From NCBI GenBank assembly GCA_043769645.1, contig JAYVJC010000009.1:1-29403 (forward strand): a DNA stretch of 29,403 nt, written 5' to 3'. This document shows positions 1 to 6,765 of this stretch, piece by piece (position 1 is the stretch's first letter; each line of letters begins with the position of its first letter). Origin of the DNA: JAYUDN01 sp043769645. Lineage in GTDB: Bacteria; Patescibacteriota; Gracilibacteria; BD1-5; UBA2023. Under the pieces are notes generated by a model, which saw only the letters and a list, made by a program, of their open reading frames with translations, made no database searches and was not told the origin of the DNA. The translations under genes and the position numbers were made by a program.

Positions 1-11
1 AGAGGAAATCC

Positions 12-431
12 CTATTTTGCTCTTAATTCCTGAAGCTGTCTTTCTAAATCCAAAACTCTTCTTGCAAGCTCGGTAACTACTTGCATAAGTCATTCTACAT
101 CTGCTCTTTTTCCTAAAGTAACTGGACTCTGTTGTTTTCTTAGGAGTCCTTCTCGTGATGGACCGTTATTTATTTCGATTGTTTCAACAACTCAAGTTTG
201 ATAATGTAAAGAGATTATGAGGCCATTTTCACCTATTAAATCAATTGTACCCCCTCTAGATTGCGTATCTGGATTATATGTAAGTAAGCCCAGAGGTGAT
301 AGCACTCTTTGTTTCTTAGTACGCTTGTTCATATCAAATCCGTGCATATTCTGACCTATCATAGCTTGAGCCTGGAGAAGATTTCAGTCGATTCATTCTT
401 TCTTTAGGGTAGTTGAAGGAGCTGATTTCAT
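12..431 (-). CDS. Hypothetical protein, 139 aa
   Basis: I do not recognise this protein. The frame runs from ATG (429-431) to TAG (12-14) and contains four TGA codons, so it is open only with UGA read as glycine. The N-terminal third is basic and polar. The middle (about residues 55-85) alternates hydrophobic and polar residues like a beta structure and contains a GENG turn. The last 30 residues are leucine/arginine/glutamate rich and predict an amphipathic, probably coiled-coil helix (ELARRVLDLERQLQELR), which suggests oligomerisation. There is no signal peptide or membrane segment. A well-formed promoter (TTGACA, 18 bp, TATTAT) lies just upstream, so it is probably transcribed alone. Confidence 0.75.
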
Positions 432-458
432 AAAAAATACAGTAAATACTAAAACACT

Positions 459-488
459 ATAATAGTATTTATAAACATATTTTGTCAA
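459..488 (-). promoter_or_regulatory. Promoter of the 139-aa gene
   Basis: Read on the minus strand: TTGACA (483-488), an 18-bp spacer and TATTAT (459-464), about 27 bp before the ATG at 429-431. Both hexamers are near the sigma-70 consensus. No Shine-Dalgarno sequence is visible between promoter and start. Confidence 0.6.
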
Positions 489-546
489 CTAAAAAAGTGT
501 CACTCAATTCGTGGGTGAGATTTTTGCATTTACTACATATATGGTA

Positions 547-696
547 TTATTTAAGTTCTGCTTCGACTTCATCTGTGATCTTAATCGACGGAGTTTGGGT
601 CTTCGAACCTGCCTTCCACTTCGCCGGACATGGAGTTCCAGGATGCGCCGCCATAAATATTAGGGCTTCATTTTTTCAAAGATGTACCGAGATGTC
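547..696 (-). pseudogene. Duplicated 3' fragment of ahpC (peroxiredoxin C-terminus)
   Basis: This stretch repeats the last 40 or so codons of the intact ahpC at 1096-1713. It encodes the resolving-cysteine segment (HPGTPCPAKWKAGSKT) and the tail ITDEVEAELK, then TAA (547-549). The intact gene has HPGTACPAKWKAGSKT and ISGEVEAELQ. Nucleotide identity is high from the tail back to about 670 and fades after that. An in-frame TAA at 697-699 closes the fragment on its 5' side. There is no start codon and no peroxidatic cysteine, so it cannot be a working peroxiredoxin. It is most likely the remnant of a tandem ahpC duplication whose 5' part was lost. Confidence 0.8.
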
Positions 697-720
697 TTAC
701 TGAAGAGTTAGCTCCAATAT

Positions 721-966
721 TTACGGTTGAACGCCTGGGGTCTGGGTCGGTATGGGAGTGGGTGTATTGGTTTCAGTAGGACGAACGGCAGGAAGAGATA
801 TATCTATCTTATTAGTTGCTGGAGTTCCTGTATTTACATTGTTCCTCTGCATATTGTACCACCATGCCGCTGCTATAAACAAAAGGACAATAATAACTAC
901 TATAAGAATACTATTCATATCAGAGTCATTAGCACGTACAGGTATATTATTATTGGAGTTATCCAT
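721..966 (-). CDS. Small single-pass membrane protein, 81 aa
   Basis: I do not recognise a family. The N-terminus is short and polar (about 17 residues, Asn/Asp rich). One strongly hydrophobic helix follows at about residues 18-36 (SILIVVIIVLLFIAAAWWY). Then comes a roughly 45-residue tail rich in Thr, Pro and Asn, ending PTPIPTQTPGVQP. A low-complexity Thr/Pro tail after one membrane helix suggests a surface or periplasm-facing linker anchored in the inner membrane, but the orientation is not certain. It ends with TAA and contains no TGA. The ahpC fragment lies just downstream and intact ahpC upstream, so it sits between the two copies. Confidence 0.6.
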   Translation of the reverse strand: MDNSNNNIPVRANDSDMNSILIVVIIVLLFIAAAWWYNMQRNNVNTGTPATNKIDISLPAVRPTETNTPTPIPTQTPGVQP

Positions 967-1049
967 ATAAAGATAAAGTAAAGAATAAAAGACTATACTA
1001 TCAAGGATTTATTCTTGAGCAAAGACAAAAACAAGACAAGTTAAAGAAA

Positions 1050-1080
1050 AAAGCCCCAAAGATTTACATCTTGGGGCTTT
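1050..1080 (-). terminator. Intrinsic terminator of ahpC
   Basis: A hairpin with arms AAGCCCCAAAGAT and ATCTTGGGGCTT around a short TTAC loop. On the minus strand the GGGGC arm runs into TTTTTTCTTT. It starts 15 bp after the ahpC stop codon and fits a Rho-independent terminator. Confidence 0.8.
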
Positions 1081-1095
1081 AACTGAGATTGTTAT

Positions 1096-1713
1096 TTATT
1101 GAAGTTCTGCTTCGACCTCTCATGAGATCTTAATCGACGGAGTCAGGGTCTTCGAACCTGCTTTCCACTTCGCGGGACAAGCAGTACCAGGATGTGCCGT
1201 CATAAACTGTAGGGCTTCGATCTTTCGAAGGAGCTCTTCACTGTTGCGTCCGAGGGGACCCGAGGTAACCTCAATACCGCGGCATACTCCCTCAGGATCG
1301 ATGATAAAGGTCCCACGACCCGCAATCCCAGATTTCTCATCGAGGATGTTATAAGCACTGGCAATCTCGGTACTATGGTCTGCGAGCATCAGATAAGGAA
1401 ATCCCTTCATAAGACCCTCATGCTTGACCCAAGCGCGGTGCGAGAATACGGTATCCGTAGAAGCCGCGAGCACGGTCACATCGAGTTCATCGAACTGAGG
1501 TTTTGCTCCTGCCATATCCTTGAGCTCGGTCGGACATACAAAGGTAAAATCAGCCGGATAGAAGAAGAGTACCGTCCACTTCCCTTTCATGTCTTCGAGG
1601 GAGATATTCGCAGTATCATCCTTGATTGGATCATACGCGGGGAGATCAAAGCGAGGAGCAGGAGTGTCGATTTTCACCGATTCGAACATATAGTCAGTAT
1701 CGCAGCAGGACAT
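1096..1713 (-). CDS. ahpC: 2-Cys peroxiredoxin (AhpC/Prx1 type)
   Basis: This thiol peroxidase reduces hydrogen peroxide and organic hydroperoxides in the cytoplasm. Of its 205 residues, the peroxidatic Cys60 lies in the family motif DFTFVCPTEL. The resolving cysteine, Cys179, lies in HPGTACPAKW, as in typical 2-Cys enzymes that form head-to-tail dimers and decamers. The tail continues through one TGA (ISGEVEAELQ) to TAA at 1096-1098. If TGA were a stop the protein would lose eight residues that the duplicated fragment at 547-696 keeps (there the glycine is Asp). No AhpF or thioredoxin partner is encoded nearby, so its electron donor is unknown. A Fur-type palindrome lies just upstream of the -35 box, which points to control by metal or peroxide. 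A strong terminator follows. Confidence 0.95.
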
Positions 1714-1822
1714 AAAAAAAATAGTGTTACAAGTTAAAGGTTGAAAGTTACAAGGATAGAGTAGATTTTTTTTATTTATTCTTTATTTCTCTATAGTTTT
1801 CCCATCTAAACTTTCGAGAAAA

Positions 1823-1850
1823 ATTATATCTAAACACTGTAAAAAATCAA
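1823..1850 (-). promoter_or_regulatory. Promoter of ahpC
   Basis: On the minus strand: TTGATT (1845-1850), a 16-bp spacer and a perfect TATAAT (1823-1828), about 110 bp before the ahpC ATG. The -35 box is part of a 37-bp segment repeated before dps. The leader down to the ATG is AT-rich and contains the aacttg-type repeat. Confidence 0.7.
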
Positions 1851-1878
1851 GTTTATATGAGAATTATTCTCATAATAA
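1842..1878. repeat. Direct repeat, copy 1 (operator plus -35 box)
   Basis: About 37 bp identical to 2395-2431: aaaaatcaag, tttatatgag, then the palindrome and cataataa. The repeated unit contains exactly the operator and the -35 hexamer but not the -10 box. This suggests that a promoter-operator module was copied between the two genes. Confidence 0.85.
1858..1872. promoter_or_regulatory. Fur/PerR-type operator of ahpC
   Basis: The perfect 7-1-7 palindrome TGAGAATTATTCTCA differs from the classical Fur 7-1-7 consensus TGATAATNATTATCA at one symmetric position. It lies 7 bp upstream of the ahpC -35 box. It also overlaps the last codons of dps: its centre holds the dps stop TAA. A regulator bound here would control ahpC transcription. 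Whether it represses or activates cannot be read from the sequence. Confidence 0.75.
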
Positions 1879-2304
1879 GGAACGGAGCATCCAGGCACGC
1901 TTATCGATCTGGCGAAGGGATCCGACGATGATATCTTGCGTCACTGGATCTTCACTCGTCGCTTCAGCAAACTTCCCCATCTCTTGAGAAATGTGCTCAT
2001 AGTCTATAAGCAGATTTTTTTGCATCTGACGGGCGGTCATAGGCAAACTGTATTCCTTCAGTTGTGTTTCCTGGAGAATATCAGTGAAGCTCGAAATCGG
2101 AGTCATCCTGAGTGCTCGGATACGCTCTGCGAAAAGATCTACCTCTTCAGAGAGTTCATCATAGAGTTCTCCGAAGAGTTCGTGATCATCTTCAAAATGC
2201 GGTCCAACGACATTCCAGTGACAAAAGCGAGCGTTCTGAGCCGCGAGGCTATAAGCGGCAATGAGATGATTGAGGGCCGAGAATGAAGGAGTTTCTGTTT
2301 TCAT
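1864..2304 (-). CDS. dps: Dps-family mini-ferritin
   Basis: Dps proteins form dodecameric shells that oxidise and store iron using hydrogen peroxide and protect DNA. The 146 residues match the family length. The ferroxidase pattern is visible: His29 (CHW), His41, Asp56 and Glu60 in EEVDLFAERI, with the Dps hallmark NVVGPHF at 31-37. The position that is usually Asp/Glu four residues after His41 is Gly45 (GGA), with Glu46 next to it, so one ligand may be altered. The frame reads through a TGA (Gly145) and ends at TAA 1864-1866, inside the ahpC operator. An operator and -35 identical to those of ahpC lie upstream at 2398-2425, so the two genes are probably co-regulated. Confidence 0.92.
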
Positions 2305-2375
2305 AAGATTTTGATGAAATAATAAAGTATTGAGTATGTTTATTGTTCTGAGACATGCAAAGAAATAACCTAGAC

Positions 2376-2403
2376 AGTATGATTATTTTTATACAAAAAT
2401 CAA
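2376..2403 (-). promoter_or_regulatory. Promoter of dps
   Basis: On the minus strand: TTGATT (2398-2403), a 16-bp spacer and CATACT (2376-2381), a weaker -10 than that of ahpC. The arrangement of operator, 7 bp, -35 box is the same as at ahpC because this part is a direct repeat. Confidence 0.55.
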
Positions 2404-2431
2404 GTTTATATGAGAATTATTCTCATAATAA
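2395..2431. repeat. Direct repeat, copy 2, with Fur/PerR-type operator at 2411-2425
   Basis: The same 37-bp unit as 1842-1878. It contains the second perfect palindrome TGAGAATTATTCTCA (2411-2425), about 107 bp before the dps start and 7 bp upstream of its -35 box. Confidence 0.85.
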
Positions 2432-2447
2432 ATATTGATTTTTCGCG

Positions 2448-2465
2448 AACTATTCTCATAATAGT
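2448..2465. promoter_or_regulatory. Third, diverged operator facing the regulator gene
   Basis: The imperfect inverted repeat ACTATTCTCATAATAGT shares the half-site ATTCTCATAATA with the two perfect operators. It lies between the dps promoter and the plus-strand Fur-like gene, so it may serve autoregulation. No clear -35/-10 pair is seen next to it on the plus strand. Confidence 0.45.
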
Positions 2466-2570
2466 GATGCATAAGCTTCAGAAGTCATAAAGTAAAAAGT
2501 TGATAAGGTTGAAATTTTTGGCTTTATACCATAAAAATAATATAAGAAACTCTCCTCTATCTCCCATCTC

Positions 2571-2924
2571 TTGCGAACCCACCAATATCGAGAAATCATC
2601 TGTACAACTTGCGAATGTCGTCACCTCTCGGCGGACGATATCTATGAAGAGGTGCGTCGAAAGAGCCAAAAGATCGGGAAGGCAACCGTCTACCGCAATA
2701 TCGAAACGATGGCAGAGGAGTGACTCCTCAGGCGATTCCCAGGCATCAATGGGAAAACCTACTATGAGTGCAACCCCCATACTCACGCTCATCTCGTCGA
2801 TGAAAAGACGGGAATTTTCTGTGACTTCCCTATAGAGAATATCACCGTCAAAGCTATCCCTGAAGGATATGAGGTCAGTGAAATCCGGGTGGAGATACGG
2901 AAAAAGGGAGAGGCTGGGAAGTAG
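2571..2924 (+). CDS. Fur/PerR-family metalloregulator, short form, start uncertain
   Basis: Fur-family proteins bind 7-1-7 palindromes and respond to iron, manganese or peroxide. The winged-helix part is clear: HLSADDIYEEVRRK, then KATVYRNIETMAEEGLLRR (its glycine is TGA). The metal-site region YECNPHTHAHLVDEKTGIFCDFP follows: its His-x-His and the Asp of CDFP match regulatory ligands, but the CxxC that binds structural zinc is absent here and at the C-terminus, which ends early. The frame opens after TAA 2538-2540 and holds no ATG or GTG before the conserved region. The only usual start is TTG 2571, which gives 117 aa and almost no residues before the first DNA-binding helix. Translation may instead begin near 2541 at an unusual codon, or the 5' end is damaged. 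The stop lies in the first unit of a tandem repeat. Confidence 0.75.
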
Positions 2925-2954
2925 GAGGCTGGGAAGTAGGAGACTGGGAAGTCA
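2910..2954. repeat. Tandem repeat, three units of 15 bp
   Basis: GAGGCTGGGAAGTAG occurs twice (2910-2924, 2925-2939) and a variant GAGACTGGGAAGTCA once (2940-2954). The first unit encodes the last codons and the stop of the Fur-like gene, so repeat growth has set the 3' end of that gene. Confidence 0.85.
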
Positions 2955-2984
2955 TAAGAAATTCTCACTATTAAAGTAATAATT

Positions 2985-3359
2985 ATGATAGAATCTCATT
3001 ATTCCAAGTTAGAAGTTTGGAAACTATCTATAGAATTATCCAAAGAAATATATACCATAACTTCTACATTTCCCAAAGTTGAACAATATGGCCTTACTGA
3101 TCAAATGAGGAGAGCATCTGTTTCGATAGCAAGCAATATTGCTGAGGGAGCCTACCGTGGTAGTATTCAAGACAATATCAGATTTCTTTATATAGCGAAG
3201 TGATCTTGTGGTGAACTCGAAACTCAGTTAGTTATTGCGCAAGAAATTTGATTTCTTGATATCCAAGATTCCGAGAAACTCCTTGCAAAAACACAAATTA
3301 TTCTTAAGTTACTTTCAGGTCTTATTAGTAAAAAAAGACTCTCTAATCTACCTCAATAA
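2985..3359 (+). CDS. Four-helix-bundle protein (S23/IVP family)
   Basis: The 124 residues show the family signature: LEVWKLSIELSKEIYTIT near the start, then YGLTDQMRRASVSIASNIAEG (residues 36-56, with conserved RRA, S.NIAEG). GSCGELETQL follows, its glycine encoded by TGA, then a second TGA-Gly in QEIGFLD. The family (TIGR02436/PF05635) was first seen inside 23S rRNA intervening sequences. Free-standing copies are common and their role is not established. A second copy is at 23902-24264. The gene starts 60 bp after the Fur-like gene and ends 3 bp before the ABC ATPase start, so it is probably co-transcribed with it. Confidence 0.88.
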
Positions 3360-3362
3360 ACT

Positions 3363-4088
3363 ATGAAGAAACCATCCTCCCAGCTCCCCATCCTCCATCT
3401 CAGCCGTATTTCGAAAAAAATAGGTAAATCGAATGTCCTCAAGGATATTTCTCTTCGGGTAGAAAGGGGATCTCTTTTCGGATTCCTCTGACCCAATGGA
3501 GCAGGGAAAACCACTACCATGAAGACCATACTCCATCTCATCAAACCAGACAGTGGAGTGGTAGAAATTTTCGGAAGTCCCGGTCTCGATGTCGAAAAGA
3601 AAATGCGAATCGGATTCATGCCCGAGAATACCTACCTCTATAAGTACCTCAGCGGAAGAGAGTTCCTCCGGTTCAATGGAAAATTTTATGGGATGGAGGG
3701 CGACGCACTGGAACAAAGAATCACCGAGCTTCTGAAGCGTGTCGGACTCGAAAACGCCGAAAAGAAAAAGCTCAATAGCTATTCGAAGGGGATGCTTCAG
3801 CGCATCGGACTCGCGCAGTCCATACTCCATGACCCAGAACTGATATTTCTCGATGAACCGATGAGTGGCCTCGATCCGATCGGTCGAAAAATGGTCAAAG
3901 ATTTGATTATCGAACTCGGAGTATCGGGAAAAACCATATTTTTCAATACCCATATCCTCTCAGATGTGGAGGCGATTTGTGATAGTTTTGCGATTATTGC
4001 GGAGTGACACCTGGTCGCTAATATGAAGGTCGAGGACCTTCAGGAACCCCTGGAAGACTTCTTTATGAAGAGTGTCCTCGGAAAATAA
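3363..4088 (+). CDS. ABC transporter ATP-binding protein (ABC-2/CcmA-like)
   Basis: This is the ATPase subunit of an ABC exporter of the multidrug/ABC-2 type, 241 aa. Visible motifs are: Walker A FLGPNGAGKTTT (residues 41-52, first Gly encoded by TGA), Q-loop region GFMPENTYLY, signature SYSKGMLQRIGLA (the YSKGM variant typical of ABC-2 systems), Walker B LIFLDEPMSGLD, and switch His in FFNTHILSD. A second TGA-Gly occurs in IIAEGHLVAN near the C-terminus. No membrane permease lies beside it. The next gene is a phosphatase, so the permease must be elsewhere, or the protein serves another function. It begins 3 bp after the four-helix-bundle gene. Confidence 0.9.
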
Positions 4089-4122
4089 ATATCCTTTCTC
4101 CCTCATTTCAAGAGCATATATA

Positions 4123-4737
4123 ATGATATCAATTATTCTCCAGCACTCTCACATCGGTCTCGATCTCGATGAAACCCTCGCGGCTACTTTTGATGGATTT
4201 CTTGCGTATGCCCATAGTCTCTGAAAACTGACGGATATCCATTCGAAAGAAGAGATATGTGTACATGACGTGTCAAAACTCCAGCAAGGTATCACTCTAG
4301 AGGAAGCGATAGCGCTCTGGGAAGGATATGGTCAGACCACGATGAATCCCGAGAGTGTGCCGTCAGTTGAGGGTTCTCAGGAATGAGTGAAAAAATTTTT
4401 TGATGCCGGGAAGCGTATTTCCATAGTTACCGCGAGAAGTAACCAAGACTCGTGGAGGGTAGAACGAACACTCAACTGGATTAACAGCCATTTCCCCTAC
4501 CTTGGGGAGGACTCAGTCCACTTTGTAAACCATTTTTCGACCGAAGCTCGACCCAAATCTATGGTCTGTAAGGACTATGAAATCACCCTCATGATCGATG
4601 ATGCGATAGAAAATGCCTACGAGCTCTGTGATGCGGGCATTTATACCATCCTCCTCGAAAAACCATGGAATCGTGATATTGTATACGAGCATCCGCTCCT
4701 CACTCGAGTGAAACACTGGGGGGAAATCATAGTATAG
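4123..4737 (+). CDS. HAD-superfamily 5'(3')-nucleotidase-like phosphatase
   Basis: HAD hydrolases use an Asp nucleophile to remove phosphate. Here IGLDLDETLA (residues 11-20) gives nucleophile Asp14 and general acid Asp16. A helical cap follows. ISIVTARSN near residue 103 is motif II, and Lys in ARPKSMVC with LMIDDAIENA (about 160-172) supplies motifs III and IV. The small size (204 aa) and motif spacing fit the NT5C/YorS-like 5'-nucleotidase family (PF06941), which acts on deoxynucleotides, but the substrate cannot be read from sequence. Two TGA codons are read as Gly. It lies 34 bp after the ABC gene and ends 5 bp before an in-frame upstream ATG of the mnmA frame. Confidence 0.8.
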
Positions 4738-4793
4738 TAATAATGTTTGAACGAATAATAAATATAGAAACTTATAAGACCTCACACACCTCT

Positions 4794-6014
4794 ATGAATA
4801 CTGGAAACCCAAAACTCGAAACTCAAAACTGAGAACAGGAAACTCTCAACTCAAAACCGTGAAAGATCCTCGTCTGACTCTCAGGCTGAGTAGATTCTGC
4901 GGTTTCAGCATTCCTTCTGAAACAAGCAGGGTATGAGGTGTCTTGTGGATTTATGATCAACTACCTCGATGAGGAAGATCCGGGAGCCTGTCCCACGAGA
5001 GCGGATCTCGAAGAAGCGAGAAAGGTAGCTCTCTTTCTCGACCTCCCCTTCTATACCTTCGACTACCGCGAAGAGTATGAGAAGCGCATCGTCGAATACA
5101 TATATCGCGAGTATGCATCGGGGAGAACGCCGAATCCGGACGTCTTTTGTAATAATCTCGTCAAGTTCGATCTCTTTCTCGAAGAAGCACTCAGTCTCGG
5201 GTTTGATGGGATAGCAACGGGACACTATGCACGTTGCGAGGTGGTGGAAGGTGGAAGTTGGAAGGAAGAATGTAGAGAGCAGGAACTTGAGAACTTGAGA
5301 ACTTGAAAACTTGAAAACTATCGACTTCTCAAGTGAGTTGACCCCGAGAAAGATCAATCATACTTCCTCTCTCGACTCTCCCCATTCCAACTTTCGAAAG
5401 CGCTCTTTCCGATCGGAAAACTCCTGAAATCCCAAGTGCGAACTATCGCAAGAGAGGCAAATCTTCCGAATGCAGAAAGGAAAGATAGCCAGTGACTTTG
5501 CTTCATCGGAAAGGTATCGATGAAGGAATTCCTCGAGAAACGAATCCCCAAAAAACTAGGAAATATACTCAACACAAAAGGCAAAGTCATCGGAACCCAT
5601 ACCTGAGCGTATAGCTATACTATCGGACAACGTCGCGGAATTGAAATCGGTGGTGGGCCTGCCCTCTTCGTGATCGCAAAAGATACGAAAGCCAATACTA
5701 TAAGCGTATGAACCGAGGATGAAGTGAAGCTCTACTCGAAAATATGTACCCTCACCGACTGGATCGGTGAATTGCCCGACCCTTCGAGGACCTATGGGGC
5801 CAAGATCAGATATCGACAAGAGGATCAGGAGTGTACAGTAGTGATGACTGATGAGAGATGAGAGATGAGTAACGGGGGAAAAGAAGGAATATCGGTGGTG
5901 GAAGGTGGAAGGTGGAAGGTAGAATTTCAGAATGACCAACGTGCTATCACTCCCGGCCAGATCTGTGTGATCTATGATGGCGACCGAGTCGTTGGGAGTG
6001 GGGTGATTGTTTAG
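4794..6014 (+). CDS. mnmA: tRNA-specific 2-thiouridylase MnmA
   Basis: MnmA adenylates and thiolates U34 of the Lys, Glu and Gln tRNAs. The PP-loop ILVGLSGGVDSAVSAFLL (residues 25-42) has two glycines encoded by TGA, one inside SGGVDS. Catalytic Cys119 lies in NPDVFCNNLVKF and the second cysteine, Cys236, in QGLCFIGK. KDQSYFLSRL, GAYSYTIGQRRGI and the C-terminal barrel are present. At 406 aa it is about 40 longer than usual because of three odd insertions made of intergenic-type repeats: after the start (residues 5-22), after GHYAR (about 149-176) and near residue 350-377. The start is uncertain. ATG 4794 is nearest to the core, ATG 4743 is also in frame, and no start lies closer to the PP-loop. 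A frame disrupted by in-frame UGA and repeats would look broken under the standard code. Confidence 0.93.
5238..5320. repeat. Repeat insertion inside mnmA
   Basis: A GGTGGAAG-type run is followed by several near-copies of ACTTGAGA/ACTTGAAA in the middle of the mnmA frame. The same words fill intergenic gaps at 23130-23180 and 26710-26745. TGA occurs in this run and is read as Gly. Confidence 0.75.
5842..5925. repeat. Second repeat insertion inside mnmA
   Basis: A tract of GATGAGA units is followed by GGTGGAAGGTGGAAGGTGGAAGG, encoding a Gly/Glu/Arg-rich loop in the C-terminal domain. It keeps the frame and contains a TGA. Confidence 0.75.
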
Positions 6015-6165
6015 AAGGTAGAGACGATGGGGAAGTATAAGAGGTAGAAAAGTGAGAAACGATGGAAAGATAGAGACGGTACGTGGCAGATAGATTCTGG
6101 CAGACTTAAGTTAGACAAGATAGAGTCGATATCTAGCAGATAGATATTAGCAGGTTGAGAAGAGT
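6015..6165. other. Gene-free stretch of degenerate purine-rich repeats
   Basis: After the mnmA stop the sequence consists of imperfect copies of words such as gatagagac, agaaacgatgg and ctagcagatagat. I see no credible coding frame, terminator hairpin or promoter here. Confidence 0.5.
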
Positions 6166-6202
6166 AACCCCCCCCCTCCAAGGGGGGCCAAGGGGGGGGG
6201 GT
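6166..6202. repeat. C9/G10 palindrome
   Basis: A run of nine C (6168-6176) and a run of ten G (6192-6201) face each other around tccaaggggggccaa. RNA from either strand could fold into a very stable hairpin, and the G runs could form a quadruplex. It lies downstream of mnmA but lacks the U-tract of an intrinsic terminator. Confidence 0.7.
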
Positions 6203-6250
6203 GCTGGTTTATTAAAGAGGAGAAGATAGAAAAGATAGAAACGTTTTTTG

Positions 6251-6397
6251 TGTCATTCCGACCGAAGTGGAGGAATCCCTTTTCAGTATTTGTCATTCTC
6301 GTGAAAACGGGAATCCAGGAAGCGAGTAAAAGGATCCGCTCATGAGCGAGGATGACACAAGCAAAGAAGGGATCACTAAAAGAACCTTGAAATGACG
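6251..6397. mobile_element. Palindromic repeat element with a second element inside
   Basis: It starts TGTCATTCCGACC followed by GAAGTGGAGGAATCCCTTTT and ends with AGGGATCAC, then TTGAAATGACG. The ends are imperfect inverted repeats (GTCATT/AATGAC, with internal AATCCCTT/AGGGAT). The interval is interrupted at 6291-6357 by a related element. It carries no protein gene. It resembles small non-coding palindromic repeats (REP/MITE-like). Its right edge is approximate. Confidence 0.5.
6291..6357. mobile_element. 67-bp palindromic element, copy 1
   Basis: It begins TGTCATTCTCG and ends CGAGGATGACA, near-perfect terminal inverted repeats with one mismatch. Inside are GAAAACGGGAATCCAGGA and GGATCC. 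It shares its left half with 6559-6625 and is the same length. Confidence 0.75.
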
Positions 6398-6403
6398 TAA
6401 TTT

Positions 6404-6493
6404 TGTCATTCCGACCGAAGTGGAGCAATCCCTTTTCTTTAAGAATCTCTACCTATTGAATAAAAGGGACCCCTCGAGTGCCTCGGGATGACA
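6404..6493. mobile_element. 90-bp palindromic element
   Basis: It begins TGTCATTCCGACC, followed by GAAGTGGAGCAATCCCTTTT as at 6251, and ends TCGGGATGACA, giving terminal inverted repeats. Internal AATCCCTTTT and AAAAGGGAC add a second pairing arm. No coding capacity. Confidence 0.7.
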
Positions 6494-6558
6494 GCCTGTA
6501 AATCAACCCGACCGATTTGATCAGAGGAAATGGTACAAGTATAATCCCTTTTATACTA

Positions 6559-6625
6559 TGTCATTCTCATGAAAACGGGAATCCAGGAAACAAGAAACTG
6601 GATCCCCACATACTCGAGGATGACA
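6559..6625. mobile_element. 67-bp palindromic element, copy 2
   Basis: TGTCATTCTCATGAAAACGG with AATCCAGGA at the left, and CTCGAGGATGACA at the right. It has the same length and inverted ends as 6291-6357, with a diverged middle. This argues for a dispersed family rather than one duplication event. Confidence 0.75.
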
Positions 6626-6765
6626 CGAGAAAAATAGGTATTTATCAGAAAGATTGGAATAACGATACCGCCATTCTCCATCTCTCGGACAACTCTCGTA
6701 TACAAGATTTTTTCATTCCTAATGCCCCCGCTAACCTGCAACTTGCAACCTGCAACCGAATATAT

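Noticed and set aside
2985..3359. 23S rRNA intervening sequence
   Set aside because: The S23-type protein often marks such insertions, but no rRNA sequence flanks it here or at the second copy.
3189..5600. TGA as tryptophan (code 4) or as selenocysteine
   Set aside because: TGA aligns with conserved Gly, not Trp or Cys; Trp positions use TGG, and there are far too many TGA codons for selenocysteine.
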